From Dermatemys mawii (Eukaryota > Chordata > Testudines > Dermatemydidae), in assembly GCA_007922305.1 (NCBI GenBank), contig ML677341.1, positions 67,164,409 through 67,228,408 of the forward strand: 64,000 nucleotides of DNA, read 5' to 3'. Below, in pieces: positions 12,500 through 25,071 of the stretch; position 1 is the stretch's first letter, and every line of letters starts with the position of its first letter. The position numbers and the translations under genes are program-made. The notes below the pieces were generated by a model, which was not told where the DNA came from, did no database searches, and saw only the letters and a program-made list of their open reading frames with translations.

Positions 12500-15239
12500 C
12501 TTAGGCCCAAGATGCTGAGTGCTGCCTACCATCAGCTCTCATTAGCTTTAACAGGAGCTGAGCATGCTCCCTCTGAAGTCCGCAGTACTCTGCAGAAATG
12601 TGGCCATGAACCCATTTATAGACACCTAAATATGTGTCCAGATTTACAGACTTATTTACAGTAGCTCCCTTTCATTTCAGCCTGGCGAATAACTAGGGTG
12701 CTTAGGCCCCTCCCTTTTGACCTGTCTTTTTGCTATTGCATCACTATAATAAAATTCAGTTTTGACCTTTTTGTTGCTTAACGGGAAAATGTTCCCCTTC
12801 AAATAGCAGTCATTAATATGGGTGTCCTAAAGGCTAACATGGGTGCAGTGAATTCTTTCCTTTGTTCTTTATTGATTGTTTCACTTGCTCTGAAGTTTGG
12901 TAGCCAGAGAACTACATAGTTCCAGTAGCAGACTGGTAACTGCATATTTTAAAATACTGATTTGTATTGGTTTGGCTGGTCAGAAAGCGGGAAAACAACC
13001 AGGAGGTGATAAAAAACGTCAAGGTTATAAACTTCGTGGAAGCTTTCCGACAAACATGGAATTTTTATTAATTCTTTAAATGCAAATAGCAGGGCAATGC
13101 ATGCACATTCCATACCTCCTGCAGAGAGCCTGGTAGAAACTTACAATTAGCCTTCCAGAACCATGGCACGGTCCAGAGCACAAGGAGCTCAATTCTGCTC
13201 TCAGCTACCTGGGTGCAAGTCCAGATGAACTCCATCAAAGCTATTATAATTATTAGAACTACTCCAGGTTCACTCCCATGTAAGTGAGAACAGAAAGAGG
13301 ACCTGGCTGCTTCCTGCCTCAAGACAGTTTGAGTTTGTGAATGGTGAGAAAATGCTTCTAATTCTTGTGCTGCAAACATTCAAGATGCTACATGGGACAC
13401 ATGAAATGCTTTGAGGATTTGGAACTGGAATCAATGGGAGTTACAGCAGTTCAACACATCTCAGGATCAGGTGCTGAATGTTTAAAGTGCTCAATACAAA
13501 CTTCTTCTAGGCTATTTTGTCACAGCACTAGAAAGATATGTTTTTCCTAAATGTGCTAATAGTGATCATATGGGCATTGTTAATAACACTTACCTCTACT
13601 ATTAACACTGAGATTGCTTAAAATTGTATAGGTTAGTACAGTGGATCCATATCAGGATCCTCTCCCTTCTACCTGGGACCGACCTCCTATTTAGCTACAA
13701 CCTTCTGGAAGTCATAGGCCCCAGGCTGAGAACACTACGGCTAACATTGTTACCTTGAATTGTACCCAGAAATGAAACTGGAAGCCAGTGCAGGGCACAG
13801 GTATAATGTGCTCACAACAGGAAGTGCTCCATTACGAATGGGGAGCTGCATTCTCCACCAGCTGAGGTTTCTGATGGTCTTAAAACTAGCCCCATGTAGA
13901 GGACATGTTAATAATCCAGACCTGAGGTGACTTTTGTGTGGACCACTCTAGCAAGGTCAGCAGCAGACAGAAAAGGTCGTACCATTCTGGTTAAGCATCA
14001 ATGATATAAACTTGTCTTTCTCTCAGCTGCTACAATAACGTTTGGAAGTAGCTGAAGATCCAAGAGGAGTCCCAGGTTTTGGACTTGAGTAACTAAAGTC
14101 AGGCTGAGGGGTTTTATTGGCAGTTTAATTTTTTTGTTTGCGGCATCAGTAATGGGTCTTTTTTCACTGCATAATATATGGGACAAAGTCAGAGTGGCTT
14201 TTACTGCATGCCTCTTACATTTTAAAAGAATATTTTGTTTGCCAATATTTAGCACAATGGCCTACTGTTGTAGTTTGTTGCCAGTGCTTAATAAGGTAAT
14301 CATTGTTATAAGAGAACACCAAGGAAAAAATAACATTAAGGGACATTAAATATGTCAAAAAATAAATGTCAATGTTTTTTCATTGATGAGAAAAGGTCAA
14401 ATCAATCAACTGAATTCCCAGGACTCACACAGTGTGATTCGGAGTATGATGGAAAACAATGTAACCTATGGGAATGTGCAGCAACACAGCAATATGCTAA
14501 TTAGAAAACACACAAATGGTGTATTGTCTGGATATTAATGCCTGAAGGTCATTTCTTGGTTTATGATAGGTTACAGAATTGATTAAGGTGGATTCCTTGG
14601 CAGGAATCTTTGTCCTTTGAATTATGTTAAGTTTAAGCTAATTGACCAATTCATTTCCTTGACTTGAACAAAAGGAATGGTCTTTAATACTCCTTTATTG
14701 CTCATTACTATTGTGGTGTTTACCCAAGAGGTGCTGAGGAGAGGAGTGGACCTGAGGTCAATGCTCAGCCGCCTGATAGTCATGAGAATAAAATCACTGA
14801 GCCACAGCTAGTAGGATCCGGCGTATCTCTGTTTTTAGGATTTAATACATGACTGTGCACAAACAATAGACCGGCCTTCACATTTTTAGCGACATCTACA
14901 CAGATAGGAAGATTGCCATTCACCCCTTTTATAGGAGGGGAAAACCCCCAAATCCAGAGAAGAAATAGAACCTGGAAAGGAAAATAACAGAATCCATCCT
15001 GGACTGTGCTTTGGCCAGTGCTTTACAGATCTTTGAGCCTGATCCAAATCCCCCTGATGTCAATAGACTTTGGAGCAGGCCCTCAGTTACCTGTTCAGCA
15101 CTCAGCTAGTAGGCTGCTAGGTACTACGGAAAAATATAAGTCTTATGAAGCAGAAAGGCTTGAAAAAGAATATCATATTATCTGTTGGAATGAGTATGAG
15201 ATCAAAGAGGAAGGATGGTCTTACCTGGTCTTACAGGGC

Positions 15240-15340
15240 CCTGGAGTGAGAGTTGCAGGGTCCTACCCTTCCCACTGACTTCCTGAGTCACCTTAGACAA
15301 GTCACACAAGCTCTCGGTGCCGTTTCTCCCACCTTGTGTA
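15240..15340. mobile_element. MIR/CORE-SINE-like fragment
   Basis: Contains the tgagtcaccttagacaagtc region, typical of the tRNA-unrelated part of MIR-type SINEs (consensus-like: gtgaccttgggcaagtcac). Old and degraded. Confidence 0.45.
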
Positions 15341-16714
15341 TTTAGTTCAGACATTCTTTGGGGAATGGAATGTCTGTTACTATGTGATGGAATCGCATCT
15401 AGCACAACAGAACAGCAATCTCAGCCGGGCCGCTAGACTCTACCGTCAGACAAATAATAATGAGGCTGTTGCTGATGTCATTGTGATTTACCTGCAAAGG
15501 CCATCAGAAAACACACAAACAAGCCATGTTTTTCATAATTGCACCTCAGTTAGAAAACAATGCGATTTTATTTTGCATTGTGCCTTCATACAAACTGTGT
15601 CCCAAAATATTTTACAGCGCTAAATAAATCTACAATGGCAAAATCAAAACTAATAGCAGAAGATAAAACAAGTTAGAAGGCAAAGAAGAAATAAGCTTAG
15701 CTGAGATTTGATATGAGCTAGAAAATGGACAGATACCAGAGGGCTGTTTAATATGCCATGAGCAGCAGAGGTGAAGATACTAGCACAGCCATTTTTTATT
15801 TGTACAGACTCATTTTCTTCATATCTGATACCATTTTTATTCTCATTTTTAACAAATAATGTTGCAGATTATGAAATGAAGATGAGTGAGGGTTTGTTGG
15901 TCATGACTTCTGTGTGCCAGGACCGTGTACAGAATACGTGTTTGACTTTTTCCAACTCCCAGATGGTGCAGTTTATATGATAGGCAGAGTACACACACAC
16001 AGTGTATATGATCCATCAGGCATTCAAGTATTTTCAGGGGTTTTGTTTGGCTACTGTTTGTGAAAGTGTCCTTACCGCTGAGTAATTCTGATTCCTGTTC
16101 TTTGGAATGCAGTGTGACTTCCCTAAGGGCTGAAAGCAAGAATGGAATTTTGTATTATTATAACTTCTTATTTTCTTATACCCAAGCAGGTGAGACTTCC
16201 AGAGCTGCTGTGACTTGACTGGGATGCAGTCATTTGTGGAGAGCAACCCTTGGCTGCTCTATGGGTTAAACTGGCATGTAACAATACCTGTCTAACACAA
16301 GTGTCCAACAAAGCTGTCATAAATCTTTAAGCCCAGAAGGAAAATTAATGGGAATTGCATAGAGCAAGACCTTGTCAGTTTCATAATAGGTCTGTGGGTG
16401 GAAAAATTCTAGTGGTTTCCTTCAGGCATTTGGCAACCAAGCAGTTGGCGCTTTGTGGCCATTATCCAATTATAAATGCTTTTTGCTCAAAAGAATTTGG
16501 TGGGTATTGCTTTTAACACATCCAAGTTAAACAGTCACTAGCACAGAGTAAAGGTGAAGAATAGACTGCATAGTAATACTGATATAATGCTTGGCATCTA
16601 TACAGTTCTTCTTATCTGTAGATTTCAAAGCATGTTATAAAGGTGGATAAGCCTTATTCTCCCCATTTTGTAGCAAGGGAAACTGAGGAACAGTAATGAC
16701 ATCATCTCTGGAAA

Positions 16715-16793
16715 TAGGGTGATCAGACAGCAAGTGTAAAAAATCGGGACAATTGGGACGGTCACTATAAAATCAGGACATCTGGTCACCCTA
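16715..16793 (-). mobile_element. hAT-type MITE, TAGGGTGACC family, copy 4 (internally deleted)
   Basis: 79 bp, opposite orientation to the other copies. Termini TAGGGTGATCAGAC and TCTGGTCACCCTA are flanked by perfect 8-bp direct repeats tctggaaa (16707-16714 and 16794-16801). The central poly-pyrimidine and cttatatagg segment of the longer copies is missing. Confidence 0.93.
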
Positions 16794-16898
16794 TCTGGAA
16801 ATTACAGCCTGGGTATATTTGACTAAGTAAATATTTGGCTGGTAGCCCTAGGAGTTCTATTGTTCCAAAGTCAGGGAGAGATGCAGTGGGGTTTAGAG

Positions 16899-17107
16899 CA
16901 GGCCTGCACAACTCAGAAAGCAGCAAGGGCCATATTACTGCAAAAAAACCCAGCTGCGGGCCAAAAAGCCCCGCCCTTGCCCTGCCCCCATCTGCTTTCC
17001 CCCACCCCACCACTTGGCTTGCCCCACCCCTAATCACCCCCCACGGGCCGCACAGTGAGCCTGTGTGGGCCACATGTGGCCCCTGGGCTGCATGTTGTGC
17101 AGGCCTG
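16899..17107. mobile_element. hAT-type MITE with CAGGCCTGCACAAC termini
   Basis: Terminal inverted repeats CAGGCCTGCACAAC and GTTGTGCAGGCCTG are perfect, and the element is flanked by perfect 8-bp direct repeats gtttagag (16891-16898 and 17108-17115). The 209-bp GC-rich interior has no real coding capacity. Confidence 0.93.
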
Positions 17108-17115
17108 GTTTAGAG

Positions 17116-17260
17116 TCTATAGCCCCGCACTGAGAGGCAGGAGATCCCGATTCTCTTCCCTCTGTGCCACAGAGCTGTGTGTGACTTGGATAGGTCACTT
17201 CAACTCTCTGTGTTTTGGTCTTTCACTGTGTAAAGTGGGATGATATTACCTGAAATACTA
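17116..17260 (+). mobile_element. MIR/CORE-SINE-like fragment
   Basis: Reads like the MIR core: ggcaggagatcccgattc, then ctgtgtgtgacttggatagg and cactgtgtaaagtgggatga. The hAT MITE at 16899-17107 inserted just inside this SINE, as shown by its target duplication. Confidence 0.6.
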
Positions 17261-18957
17261 CTTGTGTGGGGTATCTGGGAAGGGCGGCGCTGGGCATAAG
17301 GTGTTGGGGTGGGTGCTGGGCGGGAGGGGGAAGGAGCGGTGTGGTGCGGCACAGGCCCACCTCCAAGTGGAAGGGGCATGCTAGCAGTGCAGGGCCCAGT
17401 GGGCCAGTTTGCATATGGCAGCTGCTGATTTGCAAACTGTGCCTTCACATTGGACTGGGTGGAGTGGGATTGCCCCTGCTGTGCCATGCCCCATTGCTCC
17501 CAGCCAGACCCTTGCTCTGGGGACTGACCCCCCCCTTTCCCTGCGCCATGTCCCATTGCCCCTATGGGGGCCCGCAAAAGGTTAATCCACGAAAGGGAAT
17601 ACTGCTTTCCTTTGGAAAGTGTATATAGGAACTAAGTGTTATTAAAGTTTACATATGGTACAGAGATACATTTTTAATTGTGTGGCCTTATTCTTTTAAA
17701 ATCAGATGGGCCTGATTCTGATTTCACTTACATCAGCATAAATCAGGGGCAATTCCACTGAGGTCAGCGGAAGTACTTGGGTGTAAAACCAGTGTGTGAC
17801 CAGGATCCAACCCAAGAGTTTTACTGGCTGCATGTTTTTATCTCAGCTAGGGCTAAATAAGAAATAAAAGTTGCCAGAATAGCCAACCATCAAATTTTCG
17901 CCAGTTTTTGAAGCAAAATGAAATGCAGACTTTGTCAGTGGTCTGAACTGTTCATCTGACTTTATCAGGGTGCGGGTGAGGTAGGGCTAACTTCCTGTTT
18001 CCATCCTGTGTCCATGGACTGGAAATGCTTCAGTGTCCAAGTCAGGCTGGTCTCAGAGTGTTTCTGGATGCAACTATTTTGTTTTTGTGGAGCACCAGAA
18101 TCAAGGCTCCTAAATGAATAAGTAGCTCTGATTATAAATGTAAGACAACAGAAACAAGCAATTAGTCATGGGAGGAAGTGAGTTTCAAAAGCTACCAAAG
18201 GAGTTGGGCTCCTACTGGCCATTGACACCCAATGGGAGCTAGGTGCCTAAATCACTTGGGCACATTTGCAAATCTCATGTCATGGCTGGCTCCTTGAGTC
18301 TAAACTGTTTACACTAGCGAGGAAAGGGGCATGTGAGGGATTGACAGGTCAAGTCTGGCAGGTCCTGATACTACAAGCAGCTGTTCTGAAAAATCACTTT
18401 TAGTCTTTATTAGCAAACAGGACAAACCTGAACCAATGGTTTCAAGCTCGCCCACTGAAGTGTGCCTCTTCCCTAGGCGTGTATCTTTACTAGATAGGCT
18501 GGATGTTGTGTCTCTCTGCACTAGCTTTACCCTGGTGTGGGTCAGATTCCTCGCTCTGCTCTGGCCCTTTTGTGTTACCCTGCAGGCCTTGGAGTAAGAG
18601 GCATATTGGCATTATGGCAGGGCAGAGAGCCTTGCTGGACTGCTGCTGAACTCGTTAGTCTCCGCACCTGCTCTGCCCACTGCAGCCCATGAGAGCTAGT
18701 TATGCCCAGTAAAGTTAGTGCAGCCCCACACTGAACTGCAAGAAGGGGAAGCGGGGCTGAATCAGCTCGTAGAAGCCCCCAAAAGTAGGAGAGTGCAAGG
18801 ATAGCGCAGGTGTTGGGTAAATCCACTTCAGGCCTTTGCCTCTATGGTCTTGTGCCAGGTTTAGCTTGGCTGAACCCAGGGATCAAGCCTGTAACGCCAC
18901 AGACAAGTGGCGCTCCTTAGCTGGCAGTGGATTGAGAGGCAGGATGGTCCAGAGTAG

Positions 18958-19295
18958 CAGGGCCGTCCTGACCCCTATGCAAAGCACGCAGCTGTGTAGG
19001 ACACCAGGAAATCTGGGGCACCAAATTCCCTAGTGCCCTACGCAGCTGAGCGCTGCTCCAGCCTCTGCTCTTCCTCTTCTCCATGGCCCCCATCCTGCCC
19101 CCACTCCCCGCCTTCCCCAAAGCCCCCTCACTGCTCTGCCTCCTCCCCCTGCCTTCCTAGCCATGCCCCCGGTGAGGGCTGTGGGGAGGTTCCTCCCTGC
19201 CCCCCAAGCCAGTCCCCCCACAGATGCCTGTCTGTCTCCACCCTGTGGGGGAGCTGCATAGGGCCCCAGAATAGCTAGGGATGGCCCTGTGTGGT
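18958..19295. mobile_element. hAT-like element with CAGGGCCGTC termini
   Basis: The left end CAGGGCCGTCCTGACC and the right end GCTAGGGATGGCCCTG are inverted repeats with mismatches. Flanking 8-mers are only partly alike. The GC-rich interior gives long but meaningless open frames. It shares gcaaagcacgcagctg with 2405-2700. Confidence 0.65.
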
Positions 19296-19400
19296 AGGTC
19301 ACGAGCCTGGGAATCAGGAGCTAAGGATTCAATTCCCTGCTCTGCTGCAGACTTTCTGCATGACCTGGGCCAGCCACTTCCACCCAGATCCACAAAGGTG
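19295..19400 (+). mobile_element. MIR/CORE-SINE-like fragment
   Basis: Resembles the 5' half of MIR: tgggaatcaggagctaagga, then ttccctgctctgctgc and tgacctgggccagccac. Partial and diverged. Confidence 0.5.
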
Positions 19401-19825
19401 AGTTGGGGGCCTAGGCTCCCTCCACAACCAATAGGGAGAGAAAGGCACCTTCGACTGCGCTTCACAAAGTCAATACGCTAAGCACAGAGCCACCCACGCT
19501 AGTCACTGGGAGATACCAACGAAAGGGGTGTGCCATGCGTGCTATGCCTCGCCCTTGCCTCAGAGATAGGGGGTCTGAGTGTGGGCTGCAGGGAGTTACC
19601 TACCTCTAGCTGGGTCCCATGAACTGGGGCAAGAGAGGCATTTGGCTGCTTAAGGCATGTATGGGGCACAAAACAGCTCGGGGGTGGGAATTGGAATCCC
19701 TTATAACCTTTAGCCTAGAGGTTTGGGTACTTCAATCAGTGGGCAACTCCAACTCTACCTCCTGAACTGGGGCTTGTGAGTCACCAGAGTGGAATAGACA
19801 TGAGCGAGCACTCAAAGAAGAAAAA

Positions 19826-20050
19826 ACAGTTGCTCATCTTCTCGTAATGGTTGTTCTTCAAGATGTGTTGTTTGTGACCATTCCAATACCCACCCTCCTA
19901 ACTCTCTGTCGGAGTGGCGGGTCGGCAGGGCTCTATATTGAGCGCCATGAAGACGCAACTCCACGGGGCTCCCAGACTGACCCAACGGATGCTGCTAGGG
20001 GAAAAGTTTCTGGCTGCCATGCACACCTGATTGGAAAGGACACGAACACG
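19826..20050. mobile_element. retroposon-like insertion flanked by 13-bp direct repeats
   Basis: Bounded by perfect 13-bp direct repeats caaagaagaaaaa (19813-19825 and 20051-20063). The interior carries gttgttcttcaagatgtgtt, a sequence I recognise as a repeated motif in turtle genomes. Duplication length fits LINE-machinery retroposition better than a cut-and-paste transposon. The superfamily is not assigned. Confidence 0.65.
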
Positions 20051-20189
20051 CAAAGAAGAAAAACCTAGGGAACTCTTCCTGCTCAAACTTAGGCCCTGTG
20101 TCAGTTTAGGCATCTATAGGATTTGGAGGGCGCTTTGTTGATCACAGTGAAGCCAAAACTGGAACTTGGGCACTTAAATGTAAGTACCT

Positions 20190-20340
20190 TTGAGGATTCC
20201 CAACCTTAGCATCTCTGTGCCTCAGTTCTCTGTCTGTAAAATGGTACTAGCCTACCTCACAAGGGTCATATGCAGATGAAGATAAATAATCATTGGGAGG
20301 TGCTCAAATTTTACATTAATGGGGGCTACATAAGCACCTT
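20190..20340 (+). mobile_element. MIR/CORE-SINE-like 3' part
   Basis: Contains gtgcctcagttctctgtctg, then taaaatggtactagcctacc and gggggctacataag, matching the core and 3' region of MIR-type SINEs in order. Confidence 0.6.
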
Positions 20341-23300
20341 AGGTAGAGGATCTGGTCCTTCATTGCTCCTGATTTACATCAATAGAGGAGAACAGAGCCT
20401 ATGAATGGCAGCGATCTATAATTTTTCTACAGCTGCATATAGGAAAGATTTAATTTACAATAGCTTTTGCATTGACCCATATAGAGATGATACATGGGCA
20501 TGCTGCATACACACTGAGCAGGATAATGGAACAATCTTTATACATCGGAACTTGTCAGTCTAGTGAATAGTTACTTTATCTTGATCTCTCCCTTGGCTGC
20601 GTGGTGTTTTGAAACACACGGTGAGTCCCAAACCCTGGTTGGAAATGGCTAGATGGCTTTTGTGCCTGATGTGTTTGATCTCCACATGAAAGGTGAGGGC
20701 TGCATTCCTACTCATGCACGCAGCTAATTGATTCATGGAGCTCACATTGATTCTCAGTTTCAGAAAATAGTTCCCCACCTCTCTCAACAAGAGTTGATGT
20801 GTTAAAGTGACAACTGGCAGCAAGACTTCCAAAATGAAGAGAACTGATTTAAAATTCTAGCCACATACGTGAGAATTAAGTGTGCTTCGAATTAAGTTTG
20901 TATACTAAGTCAACTTGAAGAAGAAAATACTGTAAATGTGGATGCAACATGGAGGGTTGGAATAATGTCATAGTTTTTTGTGCAGCAACTATAACTGATG
21001 TGAGGCAGCACAGCTAAGGGTCAAAGAGGCCACTAGGAATTGTTGCCTTCCTAACTGTGTTTTCTGCCTGTTCTATTGGAATATTGAGAAAGTATCCAAG
21101 AAAATATTGGAAATGGCTTAAACTATAGATTACTGCAAAGCAGGTACAGTGAAGTATTTCTCTATTAACGTGTGTGAACTGAGCCTAACAACGTATCTGT
21201 GTAATGGCCAAGGAGTAGTATTATACAGATGGGCACTTAAGTGAGCGAGAGGCAGAACAAGGCAATTGCCCAAAGTCACACATCAGAGGTGGGGCTAGAA
21301 TACAGAAAGCTTGGTGCTCTCATCTCTAGATCATGGTACTATTTTCAATATGTAATGAAGTTTTTCCATATATGTGTATCTTTCAGCCTGTTTTTCTCAG
21401 GGCAGCCTACCCCTTCCTGGAAGCAGTTAAATGCATTCATAAATATTTTCATGCTGAACTGTGGGAAAGAAGCTGTGAGTAGCTTTGACCTCTGGGCAAG
21501 GTTAGATTTTAGAACGTATTGTCATTGAAAAAATCAACACACCAGCAGAGAAACCCTAGAGACTGCCGATGTCCTTAGCTGCTTATCGGCTGCTGTGGGA
21601 GCAGCCACTGGACATTGTTGAGATTTTTTAAACTAGCCACTGTTGATATGGAAGTAAATATGATAACTAAAAATAAATGCTTTAAAAAATACACTATAGA
21701 TATTTGTTCCAATGTTATGTTTCTCCAGACCCAGCCTGGATTTATATTTAGACAGTTTTGTTGTGCCAAATGTTCTGTCATTTTCAGTAACGTGGTCACA
21801 TCCCAGAAGATTTAGCCCACTAATGTAATTATTTGAAAATATGCCTGTAATTTTCCATTGCAAATGGCAGATCATGTGCCTCCACTGTGAGTGATGGGTC
21901 TGAGGGACAAAAATCATGTTTATTTGAGAAGCTCACCCAGTAGGCTCAATCCTGAGCCCCATTGTGGACTCTTTCCACAGTTCCCAGGGAACAAAGGGGC
22001 CATTTAGCTGGGACTGAACATCCAAATGGCTAATTCCTTAGGGGCAGGGGAGCTCCTTAAGTGATATAAAGCTGCCCCAGCTGCCCCTATACGACGCCCT
22101 TTCAGCTCTGGTATACAGAGCATGCTGGAATGTGGAAGGGACATGGCCAGAACACGCTGGCCTCTAGCAATCACCAGCTGACTGACGGACTCTTGGGGGC
22201 TGCTGAATGTGGGACATATTTCAGAGCTGCCCCAGGACTGCTCAAAAGTAGGCTGGGGGCTTGAACTGGTTTCTGGTTGTGTCCAGGCTCAGGACATGAC
22301 CGGGGGCTCTTTTGTGGTTCTCCTCCTCTGCTGTGCCCAGCAAACACAGGGTGCAACAGAGGCTGGAGCTCAGTACATGAAGTCAGTGCTAAACACATGC
22401 CTCCCTCACTAATAAAATGTGCACTGTTCTATAGCTGAGGGCAGGGGTCAGCAATCTTTCAAAGAGCTGAGACAGACATCTTGTTTGATCTTGCACCCCT
22501 TGAAGGCAATGGTAGAGTGACCATATGTCCCGTTTTGGCTGGGGTAATAGCCTTTTTAAGCTCTGTCCCAGACATCCTGATTTGTTTGGTAAAACTGGGC
22601 ATTTGTTCCCATTTGATCTTGACGACTGATCATTGATGGCAAGAATAAATGGGACAAAATTCCCAGATTTGCCAAAAAAGTCAGGGAGGAACGTTTGGGG
22701 GCAACCAGCAATGCCAGGTGTTGGGCCTCATGGTGTCAGCCCCATGGTGTCAGCCCCAGCCCCTGGAGGCAGGGCTCAGGCCAGTCTTGCACTAGGGGCA
22801 GGAGGGGCTTAGGCAAGCCCCATGCAGGGGGATAGGGACTTGGGCTATCAGCCCTGGGTGGTGGGGCTCAGTCTGTCAACCCCAGCCCTGCGCCAGGGGG
22901 TGGGAAGGGGTCAGGCCAGCCCTGAGCAGTGTCCTGTTTTCCTTTTGGGAAATATAGTCACCGAAGTCAATGGGAGTTTTGCTAATGGGTTTGGCGGGAG
23001 CAGGACTGGGTCCACCATGGGGGAAGAGCTACTGGACTTTACTAAGACAGTGAGGATAGCTAACCAAAATGGGGGCACAAAGCCACAGGCCATTGCTGGG
23101 GACCTCCAGGAGCTCCTAAGCACGAAAGCTACTATGGCCACTCTGCCATTCTTTAAGGAATAGGCACTCCTGTCTTTGGCCAGTAAACACCTTTGGCTTG
23201 TGCAGAGCAGATGCGGTCTCATGGACCCATGTTCTCTCAACTCCTTGCATTCCCCACCACCAGGAGTGCAGTCGTGGCTGGTGCCTGTTGATGAGGCACA

Positions 23301-25071
23301 AGGAGAAAGAGGCTCCATGCTGGATGTAAACCGGTGACTGGTGGTGCTCTGTAAGCCATTATCAATCTCTGGGGCCACCCAGTCATCTAATACTTAACCA
23401 TTGCAATGGGATCATGGGACAGAAGCAGCTAAGTTGAGTGGAGCGTAGAAGTGAAAGCACATTGGGCATGATGTCATAGTAATGAGAAAGGAAGGTGGGA
23501 GCTGGGAGAGGAAATGGAGGCTGGGGGTAGAAGTAGAAGCATTTGTAATCCTGTCAAAAGTCTAATCCAATCAACAACGATCCAGAGACTGGAGCTATTC
23601 CGAACCTGCAGAAGAGCTCCATATAAGTTCAAAAACATGTCTCACTCACCAACAGAAGCTGGCCAATAAAAGACATTCCCTCATGCACCTTGTCTCTCAG
23701 GGACCCTTATAGGCGTTTTATAGAAATTCTGTGCTATAACTGATGTGCAAATATTAAGAAAGAAGCAGGCACAGGGGAAAGCTAATTATCTTCGCTAAAA
23801 AATAAATCCTGCCCTGCCATCATGGGTGGACTGCCTTAATCACAGGCCCAGATAATACACTGTCAGCAGACATCTCTCTTCCCAATAGCAGCTTCTGCCT
23901 CTCCAGCCCATTCTAATTCACTTTAGAGATTTAAGCAGGTTGGCTATTGAAGCCTCACAATGCTGCACCAATACTACGTAAATAGAGTCATTAGTTACTG
24001 GACACCCTTAATGAAATGTTGCGCTTTTCCTTAAGCATAAAAGGGGTTTCAAAGAGTAAAAGGGCTCTAACCATCAGCCTCACCTGCTCTGAAGCCACCA
24101 CCCTCCTCTGCAGGTGCTGTCAAGCTGCTCGTTGGCATAGTTGTCTCCAGACTAACTAATGAGACCTACAAGAGCTGGTTTGATTGTCATTTGCAATAGT
24201 GCACTGTTTACTGTGGCCGAAGATCCTGAGCCACTGTGAACACAGCAATCTGCACTGTGTTTAACTGAGTCCCTGGGCATAAACGAGGCCAGTTCATTCT
24301 ATGCTGGTCTGGGGGTGGAAGTAGTCTCTGCACATATATCTCTCCTGCCCCTGCAGAAGAGAAGGTTCAATAGCCTCTGTGGGTCTCCTGTTCTGGACCA
24401 TGTGGTCAGCTCTGTGCAGGAAGGGGGCGGGCCAAGGAGAAGTATATCAGTCCCCCACCAATGCTCAGAGAATCTGCAGAAAATCTAATATAGTTAGAGG
24501 CTCTGTTACATTTCCTTTGGAGCCGGAATGGGGTTTCAAGGGCAAGTGAGCCAGAAGTGTGAAGAGAGCTCTAGAGTTTGTGTGGAGTCCCTGTATTTCT
24601 GTGTGGATCTTCCCCCACTCAAAGATCCACACAGACCACCCTGGGTTCCGGAAGCTAAAACTCCTACTTCTTCCCTGGTGAGGCAGTCTCATGAGGGTGG
24701 ATTATGGTCTTTCCTTACCCCAGTCCTCTATGTTTTTGCATTGGGGAAGAACTGGAAGGAGAGAATTCAGTGCTACTGTGAGATAATTAACCCCTTGGTT
24801 ACTGATTAACAAAGTACACCCAGGATGTGTATATCTAACAAAGTAGGTGTTACCTATAGAGTAGTTAACCACCTGTGCCTTCTGGCTATTCCTTTTCAGT
24901 AAATGTGAATGATTTTATTTTTGTTGTGTTAGCTGTAGGCCTTCTGGTTTGGTTTTAATTTCCCACAGCATCTTCCCTTTTCAGTTTCAAATGAGAGCTG
25001 GAGGAACAATGGGTGAGCATGATTTGGATCACCATTGGTCTGATATTCATGCGTAGCCACTCTGCAACTCA

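Larger units (their letters stand above)
12500..25071. other. downstream flank of NTN4, inner part (no gene recognised)
   Basis: No coding or RNA gene was recognised. The stretch contains MIR/CORE-SINE-like pieces (about 15240-15340, 17116-17260, 19295-19400, 20190-20290, 21200-21345), the hAT elements at 16715 and 16899, a GC-rich repeat at 17260-17580, a MITE-like element at 18958-19295 and the 13-bp-flanked insertion at 19826-20050. The remainder looks unique and AT-rich. Confidence 0.75.

Noticed and set aside
16786..17628. Frames of 92-125 codons on both strands
   Set aside because: They cover two hAT MITEs and a GC-rich repeat, have no conserved domain, and their reading frames cross element boundaries.
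22822..23378. 113-codon plus-strand and 155-codon minus-strand frames
   Set aside because: No recognisable domain, no splice-supported extension and opposite-strand overlap. I could not link them to any family.
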